DNA of 26,906 nucleotides from Acidisphaera sp035272265 (lineage in GTDB: Bacteria; Pseudomonadota; Alphaproteobacteria; Acetobacterales; Acetobacteraceae). The first letter of the stretch is position 1. Every line of letters begins with the position of its first letter. The position numbers and the translations under genes are program-made. The notes below the pieces were generated by a model, which saw only the letters and a program-made list of their open reading frames with translations, was not told where the DNA came from and did no database searches. Of this stretch, positions 15,607 through 23,181 are shown in pieces. The DNA lies in the NCBI GenBank assembly GCA_035272265.1, contig DATEQV010000221.1, positions 1-26,906 of the forward strand, given 5' to 3'.

Positions 15607-16803
15607 TCAGGCCCGCAGCAGCCCTCGCGCGGGCTGGATCGCGCCGCTGTCGGGGAACACGCTCGCCAGCGCCGGCCCGCCGAGGCCGTAGTGCTGCGCC
15701 AGCAGCCCCTTCGCCAGCGACCGCAGATCGGCCGTCGGCATCAGGTCGCGATTCTCCAGCAGCCGGTCGGGACCCAGGCCGGGCCAGTTCGCCAGCACCC
15801 GCCCGCCCGCCACGGCGCCGCCGAGCACGAACGCCACCGTCGCCGTGCCGTGGTCGGTCCCGTTGGTGCCGTTCATCCGCACCGTGCGGCCGAACTCGGT
15901 CATCACCAGCACCGCGGTCTTCGCCCAAGCGTCGCCGAGCTCGTCGCGCAAGGCGGCGAGGCCCTCGTCCAGCCGGCTCAGCGGCGCCTGCAGCCGGCGC
16001 ATCTGGTCGGCATGGGTGTCCCAGCCGCCGATCTCCAGTGCGGCGATGCGCGGCCCGTCCGCCGCCCGCATCAGCCGCCCGGCCATCTGGGCGAGGAACG
16101 GGAACCCGTTGCGGTCCTTCGGCGCCGGTGCCTGGTCGCCGCCCAGCGCCGTGGCCGCGAAGCCGCGCTCGCGCAGGCCCTCGGCGATGGCCGGGCCGGT
16201 CAGCGGGTCGGCGGCGTGCAGGGCGGCGACGCGGGCATACAGGTCCGGCTCCGGCTCGCCGAAGGCATGCGGCGCCCACGACCCGACCTCGGCCGAGCCG
16301 CGCAGCAGCAGCGGCACCTCCACGCCCACTGACAGCGCCCCCGCCTCGCCGCCCGCCCGCGCCGGCGCCTGCGCCACCGCCAGCACCGCGCGGTTCAGCC
16401 AGCCGCTGGTCAGCCGATGGTCGGCGCCGCTCTCCAGGTAGTCCTGGCCCTCGAAGTGGCTGCGCGTGCGATACCCCGCGCTGACCGCGTGCACCGGCAG
16501 CAGCTGCCCGGCGCGATACATGTCGGCGAACTTCACGAGCGCCGGATGCAGCCCGAAAAACCCGCCCAGGTCGGCGACGCCCTCCGGCTGGCCCGGCCCC
16601 GGCGGAACCAGCCCGGGCCGCAGCGACGCCAGCGCGGCATCGCCGTACGGCACCACCGCCGACATCCCGTCCAGCGCCCCGCGCATGATCACCACGACGA
16701 AGCGCCGGTCGGTGGGCGCGCCTGCCAGCGCCAGCGACGCCCGTCCGAGCGTGAAGGCGCTGGTCAGTCCGAGCAGCGCGGAACGGCGGGTCAGCATCAA
16801 CAT
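15607..16803 (-). CDS. DUF1501 family exported protein
   Basis: A 398-residue DUF1501 protein, a family related in fold to alkaline-phosphatase/sulfatase-like proteins but without proven activity. The N-terminus LTRRSALLGLTSAFTLGRASLALAG is a likely Tat signal (RRSALLG). Family marks are RFVVVIMRGALDGMSAVVP (about 35-53), RSHFEGQDYLESG, the late IGGWDTHADQ, and MTEFGRTVRMNG with DHGT. The ATG shares one base with the stop codon of the upstream DUF1800 gene (TGATG), which indicates translational coupling; a second ATG lies two codons later. DUF1800-DUF1501 pairs are widespread and conserved, so the two products probably work together outside the cytoplasm. Confidence 0.92.
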   Translation of the reverse strand: MLMLTRRSALLGLTSAFTLGRASLALAGAPTDRRFVVVIMRGALDGMSAVVPYGDAALASLRPGLVPPGPGQPEGVADLGGFFGLHPALVKFADMYRAGQLLPVHAVSAGYRTRSHFEGQDYLESGADHRLTSGWLNRAVLAVAQAPARAGGEAGALSVGVEVPLLLRGSAEVGSWAPHAFGEPEPDLYARVAALHAADPLTGPAIAEGLRERGFAATALGGDQAPAPKDRNGFPFLAQMAGRLMRAADGPRIAALEIGGWDTHADQMRRLQAPLSRLDEGLAALRDELGDAWAKTAVLVMTEFGRTVRMNGTNGTDHGTATVAFVLGGAVAGGRVLANWPGLGPDRLLENRDLMPTADLRSLAKGLLAQHYGLGGPALASVFPDSGAIQPARGLLRA

Positions 16804-18101
16804 CAGCGCCTCTGGAACTCGGGGGCGGTCAGCAGCAGCGTCATCGCCTCGCGGCGCGAACCGGCGCGTCCGACGGCATCGAGCGTCGCCGGGTGCAGCA
16901 GCGGGCCGAGCGCGGTCTGCGCGACCTGCGCCGGATCGGCGTGCCCCAGCCGGCCGGAGAACCCGTACGCCCAGTCGATCCGGCGCATCAGCTCCTCGGG
17001 TCCCGCCCAGTCGGCGGCGCGATCCGACCAGCCGTTCGGCAGCGGCGCCTCGAACAGCGGCTGACCCAGCGCCCGCATCAGGCCGACGACCACCTGCCCG
17101 TCCGGTCCTTGTCCGTCCGGCAAGTCCGCCGCGCGCAGCACCGCCAGCACGTAGTCCTGCGGCGGGCGGAACTTGGCGAGCGGCGTCTCCCAGGCATGGT
17201 GCATGCCGACCAGCACGCTGGTCGCCGCCCCCAGGTCGCCTTGCGTGTCGCGCAGCGCGCCTTCGATCCGCCGCACCGCGTCCGGCGGCGGATCGTCGGC
17301 GACGAAGTGGCGCACCAGCTTGGTCGCGAGCTTGCGGTGCGTCGCCGGATGGTCGGCGAAGAACGCCAGCGCCGCGACACCGCCCTCCTCCCCGTCCGGG
17401 AAGGTCCGGCCGAGCACCGTCTGCGGCCCCGGCTCGTGCGCGCGCGGGCGGAACAGGAAGCCGGGCGGATCGGCCTGCAGGTCGACCGACCAGCCGGTGA
17501 TCAGCTTGGCGAAGCTGGTGACGTCGGCCTGCGTGTAGCCGGAGTCCGCACCCATCGTGTGCAGCTCCATGCACTCGCGCGCGAGGTTCTCGTTCAGCCC
17601 GCGCTTGGTGCGCTCGCCGGCCATGCTGTCGGGCCCGAAGGAGCGCGCGTTGTCGAGGTAGATCAGCATCGCCGGGTGCCGCATGACGGCGAGCAGCATG
17701 TCGCCGAAGCGTCCCGTGACGTGCGGGCGGATCGCCTCCTGCATGAAGGCGACGGCGATCGGCCCCACGCCGGCTTGCCGGATGCTGACGGTGAAGTGGT
17801 TGGTCCAGAACCACACCAGCCGTTCGCGGAACGGCGTCGGCGTGGACAGCGCATATTCGACCAGTGCGACGCGCGCCGCCTGCGCGAGTTTCGGCGCCTC
17901 GCGTTCGCCGGCCGCCGGCTGGTTCTGCCGGTCGTTGCGGACCGCGGTGAGGCCTTCGGCCGTGCCGGGCGCGCCGGCCACGCCAGGATCCGCCCCCTGA
18001 AGCTGGCCGAGCAGCCAGCGCCGTGGATCGGACGGCGCGGGCTCGTCGCCCCGGCGGCCGAGGCCGAATCGGACGAAGGCATGTGCGGCAGCAGCATCCA
18101 T
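16803..18101 (-). CDS. DUF1800 family protein
   Basis: A 432-residue DUF1800 protein. Typical parts are AFVRFGLG near the N-terminus, RLVWFWTNHFTVS (about 110-122), the MLIYLDN segment with NENLARECMELHTMG (about 190-204), YTQADVTSFAKLITGW, and the late P-P-Q-D-Y with PNGWSD. The function of the family is unknown; it is nearly always beside DUF1501, as here, with a 1-nt overlap. No convincing signal peptide is visible, and the longer frame upstream reads through a palindromic repeat, so I start at the ATG at 18101 even though its ribosome site is weak. Cytochrome c lies 207 nt upstream on the same strand. Confidence 0.9.
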   Translation of the reverse strand: MDAAAAHAFVRFGLGRRGDEPAPSDPRRWLLGQLQGADPGVAGAPGTAEGLTAVRNDRQNQPAAGEREAPKLAQAARVALVEYALSTPTPFRERLVWFWTNHFTVSIRQAGVGPIAVAFMQEAIRPHVTGRFGDMLLAVMRHPAMLIYLDNARSFGPDSMAGERTKRGLNENLARECMELHTMGADSGYTQADVTSFAKLITGWSVDLQADPPGFLFRPRAHEPGPQTVLGRTFPDGEEGGVAALAFFADHPATHRKLATKLVRHFVADDPPPDAVRRIEGALRDTQGDLGAATSVLVGMHHAWETPLAKFRPPQDYVLAVLRAADLPDGQGPDGQVVVGLMRALGQPLFEAPLPNGWSDRAADWAGPEELMRRIDWAYGFSGRLGHADPAQVAQTALGPLLHPATLDAVGRAGSRREAMTLLLTAPEFQRR

Positions 18102-18209
18102 GCGACGCAGCCTACGCGCAGCGCACTTTACCGTGTGTGTCGAAAGGTGAGGCCGGCGATCAGTTCGACTGCAAATGAGACGACGCGACGTACCGGTAGT
18201 CGAATTGTC

Positions 18210-18285
18210 GTCATTGCGAGCGCAGCGAAGCAACCCAGGGTCGCGTGACAGATGCTTATAGCGGCGCTGCGCGCCCCGCCATGAC
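18210..18285. repeat. Intergenic palindromic repeat, diverged partial copy D
   Basis: Begins GTCATTGCGAGCG...GAAGCAACCCAGGG and ends ...GCGCCCCGCCATGAC. It keeps the outer ends and part of the GTGACA(A/G)A(T/C)GC centre of the copies at 4998, 19804 and 22186, but the right inner arm is reduced. It lies in the gap between the cytochrome c and DUF1800 genes. Confidence 0.7.
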
Positions 18286-18308
18286 GAGGCGCACGCGTGC
18301 CCGCCTGC

Positions 18309-18647
18309 CTACTTCTTCAGCGTCAGGATGTAGGCCACGACGTTGTCGATCTCCTCGTGCGACAGCTTCAGGTCGGGCATGTTCGGGTGCGACGTCTGCA
18401 GCCAGACCACCAGCGATTTCTGCGTGGTCGACGCCATCGCCGCGACCGACGCGAAGGTCGGCGGCACGTCCGGCATCTGCGTCGCACCCGCCTCGACCTG
18501 ATGGCAGACGGCGCACCAGCGCCGCGCCAGCGCGTGCCCCGCGTCGACATCACCTGTGGTCTGCGCCCAGGCCGCCGGAGCGAACGCCGCGCAAGCCACC
18601 ACGCCTCGGAGCAGCGCCCCGACCGCAATCCGCCTCACCGACTTCAC
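18309..18647 (-). CDS. Small secreted c-type cytochrome
   Basis: A 112-residue class I cytochrome c. The GTG at 18647 with GGAGAAG upstream gives a signal peptide (residues 1-29, ending AAWAQ). The heme-binding site is CAVCH at 45-49, and Met90 in HPNMPDL is the likely sixth ligand. The C-terminal helix EEIDNVVAYILTLKK is typical. It is a periplasmic single-heme electron carrier, with a partner oxidase or dehydrogenase not evident here. It is transcribed towards DUF1800 but separated by a repeat, so co-transcription is uncertain. It diverges from the ABC transporter operon. Confidence 0.92.
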   Translation of the reverse strand: MKSVRRIAVGALLRGVVACAAFAPAAWAQTTGDVDAGHALARRWCAVCHQVEAGATQMPDVPPTFASVAAMASTTQKSLVVWLQTSHPNMPDLKLSHEEIDNVVAYILTLKK

Positions 18648-18750
18648 TTTTCTTCTCCGACGACCGCCACTGGCACAAGAGTCGCGCCACAACCGTGGCC
18701 GCCTCAATGATCCGCATCAAGGACGTCCGGCCGGTCACGGACGGGTCCGA

Positions 18751-18801
18751 GTGTCATCGGCGCTTCCCCGGCCCGTCATGCCTGTGACATGCAAGTGCCA
18801 T
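18751..18801 (+). promoter_or_regulatory. Tandem PHO-box-like half-sites upstream of the Ugp-like operon
   Basis: Seven-mers at exact 11-bp phase precede the operon: GTGTCAT (18751), a gap unit at 18762, CCGTCAT (18773), GTGACAT (18784) and GTGCCAT (18795). The PhoB half-site consensus is CTGTCAT, repeated directly every 11 bp; these units match it at 6, 6, 5 and 5 of 7 positions and all end in CAT. The last unit stops 33 nt before the first permease start codon, a plausible place for activator sites. The ugp genes are classic Pho-regulon members, so sequence and context agree. A clear -10 box is not visible. Confidence 0.5.
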
Positions 18802-18834
18802 AGAGCAGCGCGCAGGCCCATTCGAAACGCAGGC

Positions 18835-19758
18835 ATGGACGCGATCAGCCTCTCGCCGGGACCGCTCGTTCTTCCTGCCGTGCCGCGGCGGCGGCTCGGC
18901 GCGGGCAGACTGGCGTGGATCCTGCTGGCGCCGTCGCTCGCCGTCCTGCTGGCCTTCGTCTACTGGCCGCTGATCGAGGTCGCCGCCCAGTCGCTGCTGC
19001 AGCCGCGCTTCGGCGCGGCGCCCACGATCGGCGCGGGCAATTACGGCCGCCTGTTCGCCGATCCGCATTTCGTCCGCGCCTGCGTCAACAACGCGGTCTA
19101 TGCGCTCGGCACCATCGTCCCGAGCCTGATCCTCGCGCTCGCCTTCGCGTCCGCCGTGCAGCGCCCCGGGCTGCTCAACACCGTGCTGCGGACGGTGTTC
19201 GTCGCCCCCCTGCTGATCCCGCTGGTCGCCGCCGCCGCGCTGTTCAGCTTTATCCTGCTGCCCGGCAGCGGGCTGCTGGACTTCTACCTCGCCAAGCTCG
19301 GCGTCGCGGGAACGAACTGGCTCGGCGATCCCGACCTCGCGCTGGGTGCGGTGATCGGCATCACGGTCTGGAAGAACACCGGCTACTACATGCTGTTCTT
19401 CCTCGCCGGCCTCGCCGCCGTGCCCGACGAGCTGCTGGACGCCGCGCGCATCGACGGCGCCGGGCCGTGGCGGCGCTTTCGTCACGTCACGCTGCCGATG
19501 CTGGGGCCCACCTTCGGCTTCGTGCTGCCGATCGCGATCCTGAACGCGGTGACACAGGTGGACCACGTCGTCACGATGACGCAGGGCGGCCCGTCGGACG
19601 CGACCAACCTGCTGCTGTATTACATCTACCAGCAGGCGGCGCAGAACTACGACCCCGGACTGGCGTCCGCCGCGACAGTCGTGAGCGTCGCCGCGCTGCT
19701 GGCGCTGTCTTACGGCTCGCTGCGGTTCCTCGAGCGCCGCATCCACTATGAAAGCTAG
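18835..19758 (+). CDS. ABC transporter permease, UgpA-like (glycerol-3-phosphate/sugar family)
   Basis: A 307-residue inner-membrane permease of the carbohydrate-uptake type 1 family. Six membrane segments are visible: about 30-50 after an Arg-rich N-terminus, then about 95-120, 125-150, 170-195, 225-250 and 280-300. The EAA loop that contacts the ATPase is DELLDAARIDGAG followed by LPMLGP. It is the first gene of a run permease-permease-binding protein-phosphodiesterase, and UgpA is the closest named relative given the UgpB-like binding protein. No ATPase gene is present in the window. The ATG at 18835 is chosen because it fits family length; its ribosome site is weak. PHO-box-like repeats lie upstream. 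Confidence 0.85.
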   Translation: MDAISLSPGPLVLPAVPRRRLGAGRLAWILLAPSLAVLLAFVYWPLIEVAAQSLLQPRFGAAPTIGAGNYGRLFADPHFVRACVNNAVYALGTIVPSLILALAFASAVQRPGLLNTVLRTVFVAPLLIPLVAAAALFSFILLPGSGLLDFYLAKLGVAGTNWLGDPDLALGAVIGITVWKNTGYYMLFFLAGLAAVPDELLDAARIDGAGPWRRFRHVTLPMLGPTFGFVLPIAILNAVTQVDHVVTMTQGGPSDATNLLLYYIYQQAAQNYDPGLASAATVVSVAALLALSYGSLRFLERRIHYES

Positions 19759-19803
19759 TGCCGTGGCTCGTTCGAAAGTTACCGTCGTTGGACAACGAAA
19801 CCC

Positions 19804-19906
19804 GTCATCGCGAGCCGCCTCTTGGCGGCGTGGCGATCCAGGGCAACGTGACAAACGCCTTTCGCGCGGCCCTGGATCGCCACGTCGCTGCGCTCCTCGC
19901 GATGAC
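19804..19906. repeat. Intergenic palindromic repeat, copy B
   Basis: A 103-bp copy with outer arms GTCATCGCGAG / CTCGCGATGAC intact and the inner GTGGCGATCCAGGG / CCCTGGATCGCCAC arms intact. Relative to copies A and C it has extra or changed bases after the first arm (CCGCCTCTTGGCGG). It occupies most of the 186-nt gap between the two permease genes, inside what should be a single operon. Confidence 0.9.
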
Positions 19907-19944
19907 GGCTGCGAGAATCAAGCCGAGTACCACGAGCGGTCGGC

Positions 19945-20760
19945 ATGAAAGCCCGCACGGGCCTCGCCGTCGTCGCGATCTGCGGCGCGGCGCTGATCTG
20001 GGTGCTGCCGTTCGCCTGGATGGCGATCGCGTCGCTGCGGCCGGGCGTGCCGCCGGACATCGCGTCGCTGACGCCCGCCGGCCCGTTCTCGCTGGTCAAC
20101 TACGCCGATGCCTGGACCAGCGGCGCGTTCCCGATCTGGTATGTCAACACGGTGCTGATGTGCGGCGGCATCCTGCTGGTGCAGCTCGTCACCATCACCG
20201 CCGCGGGCTACGCCTTCGCCCGCCTGCGCTTCCGCAGCCGCGAGCTGCTGTTCGCCGCCTTCATGCTGCAGCTGCTGCTGATCCCGCCGCTGCTGATCGT
20301 GCCCAACCTCGCGACACTCGCGGCCGTCGGCATGTACGACCGGCTGATCGGCGTCATGGCGCCGTACTGCGCGTCGGCCTTCGGCGTCTTCCTGATGCGC
20401 CAGACGTTCCGCGCCATCCCCCGCGACTACGAGGAGGCCGCGATGCTCGATGGCGCCGGCGTGGTCTCGCTGATCTGGCGGGTGCTGGTCCCGCTCGCGC
20501 GCCCGGGCCTGATCGCCTTCGCCGTGGTATCGGTCACCGCGCACTGGAACGAGTTCCTCTGGCCGCTGATGGTGCTGTCCTCGCCGCGCAACCAGGTGCT
20601 GACCGTGGGCCTCGCCTCGTTCGCCTCAGGCGCCGAGGCCGGCTCGGCCTGGGGCGTGGTCGCCGCCGGCACCGCGATGGTCGCCGGGCCTCTGCTGCTG
20701 CTGTTCCTGGTCTTCCAGCGGCGCTTCGTCGCCAGCTTCGTCTTCTCCGGTATCAAGTGA
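19945..20760 (+). CDS. ABC transporter permease, UgpE-like
   Basis: A 271-residue second permease of the same importer. Six membrane segments are visible, the first at about 8-28. The EAA loop is RDYEEAAMLDGAG followed by LVPLARPG at about 165-192, and the C-terminus ends RRFVASFVFSGIK, matching the FVxGxxxGAVKG-type tail of MalG/UgpE proteins in simplified form. It forms the membrane heterodimer with the upstream permease. It is separated from that gene by a palindromic repeat but is only 11 nt ahead of the binding-protein gene, so those two are tightly linked. The ATG at 19945 has only a weak ribosome site. Confidence 0.86.
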   Translation: MKARTGLAVVAICGAALIWVLPFAWMAIASLRPGVPPDIASLTPAGPFSLVNYADAWTSGAFPIWYVNTVLMCGGILLVQLVTITAAGYAFARLRFRSRELLFAAFMLQLLLIPPLLIVPNLATLAAVGMYDRLIGVMAPYCASAFGVFLMRQTFRAIPRDYEEAAMLDGAGVVSLIWRVLVPLARPGLIAFAVVSVTAHWNEFLWPLMVLSSPRNQVLTVGLASFASGAEAGSAWGVVAAGTAMVAGPLLLLFLVFQRRFVASFVFSGIK

Positions 20761-20771
20761 AAGGACACCCT

Positions 20772-22082
20772 ATGCTCGACCGACGCAGCGTGCTCGCCCT
20801 CACGGCCGCCGCCGCCACCGCCGCCGCCATCCGCCCCGCCCGCGCGGCGACGACCGACATCGAGCTGTTCTTTCCGGTCCCCGTGCAGGGCGCGCTCGCC
20901 AGCCAGATGCAGAAGCTGGTCGCGCGCTTCAACGAGCGGCACCCCGACATCAACGTCACCGCCGCCTACACCGGCAGCTACGACGACACCAACCTCAAGA
21001 CCCGCGCCGCGATCAAGGCCGGCAAGCCGCCGGCCGCGGTCATCATGTCGGCCAACTTCGTGCGCGAATACGTCATCAACGGCGAAGTGACGCCGTTCGA
21101 CGACCTGATCCGCGCGCATGGCGGCGATCCGGCCGACTACTTCGACCGCTTCTGGCCGGCGCTGCGCCCCAACGCGGTGATCGACCGCACGATCTACGGC
21201 ATCCCGTTCCAGAACTCGACGCCGCTGATGTACTACAACGAGGCCGCCCTGCACGACGCCGGCTTCGACCACGCGCCCGCCACCTGGGACGAGTGGCTGG
21301 ACGCCTCGCGCAAGCTGACCAAACCGAACGGCGAGCGCTGGGCGACGATGTTCCCCGGCACCACCGACTACTGCGGCTGGCTCAGCAGCGCGTTGGTGAT
21401 GGCGAACGGCGGGCAGTATTTCAATCGCGACTACGGCGGCGAGGTGTACTACGACGCGCCGAGCAGCATCGGCGCGCTCGGCTTCCTTGACACGCTGGTC
21501 AACGCCGTCGAGTCGATCCCCCCGGGTGTTTCGGACGCCAACGGCTGCACGTCGGCCTTCTTCGCCGGCAAGACCGCGATGATGCTGCTGTCGACCGGGT
21601 CGCTCAGCTTCGTGCGCGACAACATGAAGCTGCCCTACAAGGTCGCATTCCTGCCGAAAGGTCTGCGCAACGCGGCCCCGATCGGCGGCGCGAGCCTCAT
21701 CATGCCGAAGGGCAACACGCAAGAGCGCCAGGAAGCCGCGTGGACGCTGATCGAATGGCTCACCTCGCCCGCGATCGCCGGCGAATGGAGCCGTTTCACC
21801 GGCTACTTCGCCCCCAACCGCCACGCCTACGACCTGCCCGAGATGAAGGACTACATCGCCGCGCACCCCGACGCGAAAGTGGCGCTGGATCAACTCGTCT
21901 ATGCGCAGCCGTGGTTCGACACCTACAGCGTCGTCGCCGTGCGCAAGGCGATGGAGGACCAGGTGCAGGCGCTGCTGTCGGCCAAGGTCAAGCCGCTCGA
22001 CGCCGCGCAGAACGCGCAGAAGGCCGCCGAGGAGCTGCTCAAGCCCTACGTGCAGCAGACCGCGATGAAGTTCTTCGCGTAG
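20772..22082 (+). CDS. Extracellular solute-binding protein, UgpB-like
   Basis: A 436-residue periplasmic receptor for the ABC importer. The signal LDRRSVLALTAAAATAAAI looks like a Tat signal (RRSVLAL). The mature protein follows the UgpB pattern: a start with ELFFPVP and VARFNERHPDI, then IPFQNSTPLMYYNEAALHDAG (about 140-160), FFAGKTAMMLLSTGSL (about 258-273) and IGGASLIM (about 302-309), all close to sn-glycerol-3-phosphate receptors. Ligand is therefore probably glycerol-3-phosphate or a glycerophosphodiester, but related sugar receptors share the fold. The start at 20772 follows AAAGGA. It is downstream of both permeases; a gap with two palindromic repeats separates it from the phosphodiesterase gene. 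Confidence 0.9.
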   Translation: MLDRRSVLALTAAAATAAAIRPARAATTDIELFFPVPVQGALASQMQKLVARFNERHPDINVTAAYTGSYDDTNLKTRAAIKAGKPPAAVIMSANFVREYVINGEVTPFDDLIRAHGGDPADYFDRFWPALRPNAVIDRTIYGIPFQNSTPLMYYNEAALHDAGFDHAPATWDEWLDASRKLTKPNGERWATMFPGTTDYCGWLSSALVMANGGQYFNRDYGGEVYYDAPSSIGALGFLDTLVNAVESIPPGVSDANGCTSAFFAGKTAMMLLSTGSLSFVRDNMKLPYKVAFLPKGLRNAAPIGGASLIMPKGNTQERQEAAWTLIEWLTSPAIAGEWSRFTGYFAPNRHAYDLPEMKDYIAAHPDAKVALDQLVYAQPWFDTYSVVAVRKAMEDQVQALLSAKVKPLDAAQNAQKAAEELLKPYVQQTAMKFFA

Positions 22083-22106
22083 TCTTCGTTTTGCCGGAAA
22101 CTACCC

Positions 22107-22185
22107 GTCATTGCGAGGACCCCGGCGAAGGCCGGGGGACGAAGCAACCCAGAGCCGCGCGACAGGCGTTCGTTGTGCTTGCTCC
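22107..22185. repeat. Intergenic palindromic repeat, variant E fused to copy C
   Basis: Starts GTCATTGCGAGG, contains a perfect hairpin CCCCGGC-GAAG-GCCGGGG (22120-22137), then GACGAAGCAACCCAGAG as in copy D, and runs directly into copy C. The GTCATTGCGAG...GAAGCAACCCAG form is a separate subtype from the GTCATCGCGAG...GGCGATCCAGGG form. Confidence 0.7.
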
Positions 22186-22279
22186 GTCATCGCGAGCGAA
22201 GCGTGGCGATCCAGGGCAACGTGACAAACGCCTGCCGCGCGGCCCTGGATCGCCACGGCGCTGCGCGCCTCGCGATGAC
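22186..22279. repeat. Intergenic palindromic repeat, copy C
   Basis: 94 bp, five substitutions from copy A (4998-5091), with all outer and inner arms perfect or nearly so. It lies in the gap between the UgpB-like and GpdQ-like genes. Confidence 0.9.
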
Positions 22280-22329
22280 GACGGCGCGAGCGCGATGGCT
22301 CAAGACACGAAACCCAAGGACTCCCCACC

Positions 22330-23154
22330 ATGATCATCGCACAACTCACCGACCTGCACGTCCGCCCCCGCGGCGAGGCGTGCTACCGCGTCGTCGAGAC
22401 CAACATGCTCACCGAGCGCGCCTTCCGCGCCGTCGCCCGCCTGCGCCCCACGCCCGACGTCGTGCTCATCACCGGCGACGTCACCGACTGCGGCCTGCCG
22501 GACGAGTACGCGCTGCTGAAGGAGATGCTCGCCCGCCACCTGCCCCACGCTTACCTGATCCCCGGCAACCACGACCGCCGCGCCAACATGATCGAGGCGC
22601 TCGGCTGCCCGGTCGCCGAGACCGGCTTCATCGACTACGTCATCGACGCCGGACCGGTCCGCGTCGTGATGCTCGACACCGTCGTCCCCGGCGCCGGCCA
22701 CGGCGAACTGCGCGCCGCCCAGCTCGACTGGCTCGACCGCACTCTGGCGGACAAGCGCGACACGCCGACGATGATCGGCATGCACCACCCGCCCTTCCTC
22801 TGCGGCATCGGCCACATAGACGCGATCAACCTGCGCAACGCCGACGCCTTCGCCGCCGTCGTCGCCCGCCACCGCCAGGTCGAGCGCATCGTCTGCGGCC
22901 ACAACCACCGCACGATCACGGCGCGCGTCGGCCACGCCATCGCGACGATCGCCCCTTCGGTCGGCGCCCAGGTCATGCTCGAGGTGCGCCAGGACGCACC
23001 GTCCGCCTTCGTGCTCGAGCCGCCCGCCTACCAGATCCACGCCTGGCTGCCCGGTGCCGGCTTCATCACCCACACCGCCTGCGTCGACGACTACCCCGGC
23101 CCGTTCCCGTTCACGACGCCGCCCGAATACCCGGGCCGCCCGAGCCAAACCTGA
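22330..23154 (+). CDS. GpdQ-like metallophosphodiesterase (glycerophosphodiesterase family)
   Basis: A 274-residue class III phosphodiesterase, the same length as Enterobacter GpdQ. Dimetal ligands are in place: Asp8 and His10 (TDLH), Asp50 (TGD), Asn80 (GNHD), His152/His153 (MHHPP), His191 and His193 (CGHNH). GpdQ hydrolyses glycerophosphodiesters and other phosphodiesters to glycerol-3-phosphate and alcohol; relatives include CpdA-type cyclic-nucleotide enzymes. No signal peptide, so cytoplasmic. AAGGA precedes the ATG. Following a UgpA/E/B-like importer, the natural reading is that imported diesters are cut here, in place of the unrelated UgpQ of E. coli. A cAMP phosphodiesterase role remains possible. 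The gene ends 27 nt from the convergent MFS gene. Confidence 0.88.
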   Translation: MIIAQLTDLHVRPRGEACYRVVETNMLTERAFRAVARLRPTPDVVLITGDVTDCGLPDEYALLKEMLARHLPHAYLIPGNHDRRANMIEALGCPVAETGFIDYVIDAGPVRVVMLDTVVPGAGHGELRAAQLDWLDRTLADKRDTPTMIGMHHPPFLCGIGHIDAINLRNADAFAAVVARHRQVERIVCGHNHRTITARVGHAIATIAPSVGAQVMLEVRQDAPSAFVLEPPAYQIHAWLPGAGFITHTACVDDYPGPFPFTTPPEYPGRPSQT

Positions 23155-23181
23155 CCCGCGCTGCCCGCGCGCCACAAGGCC

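Noticed and set aside
16804..17814. Upstream extension of the DUF1501 frame through the DUF1800 gene
   Set aside because: It is the wrong frame of DUF1800. The DUF1501 start at 16803 has a Tat signal directly after it and overlaps the upstream stop codon.
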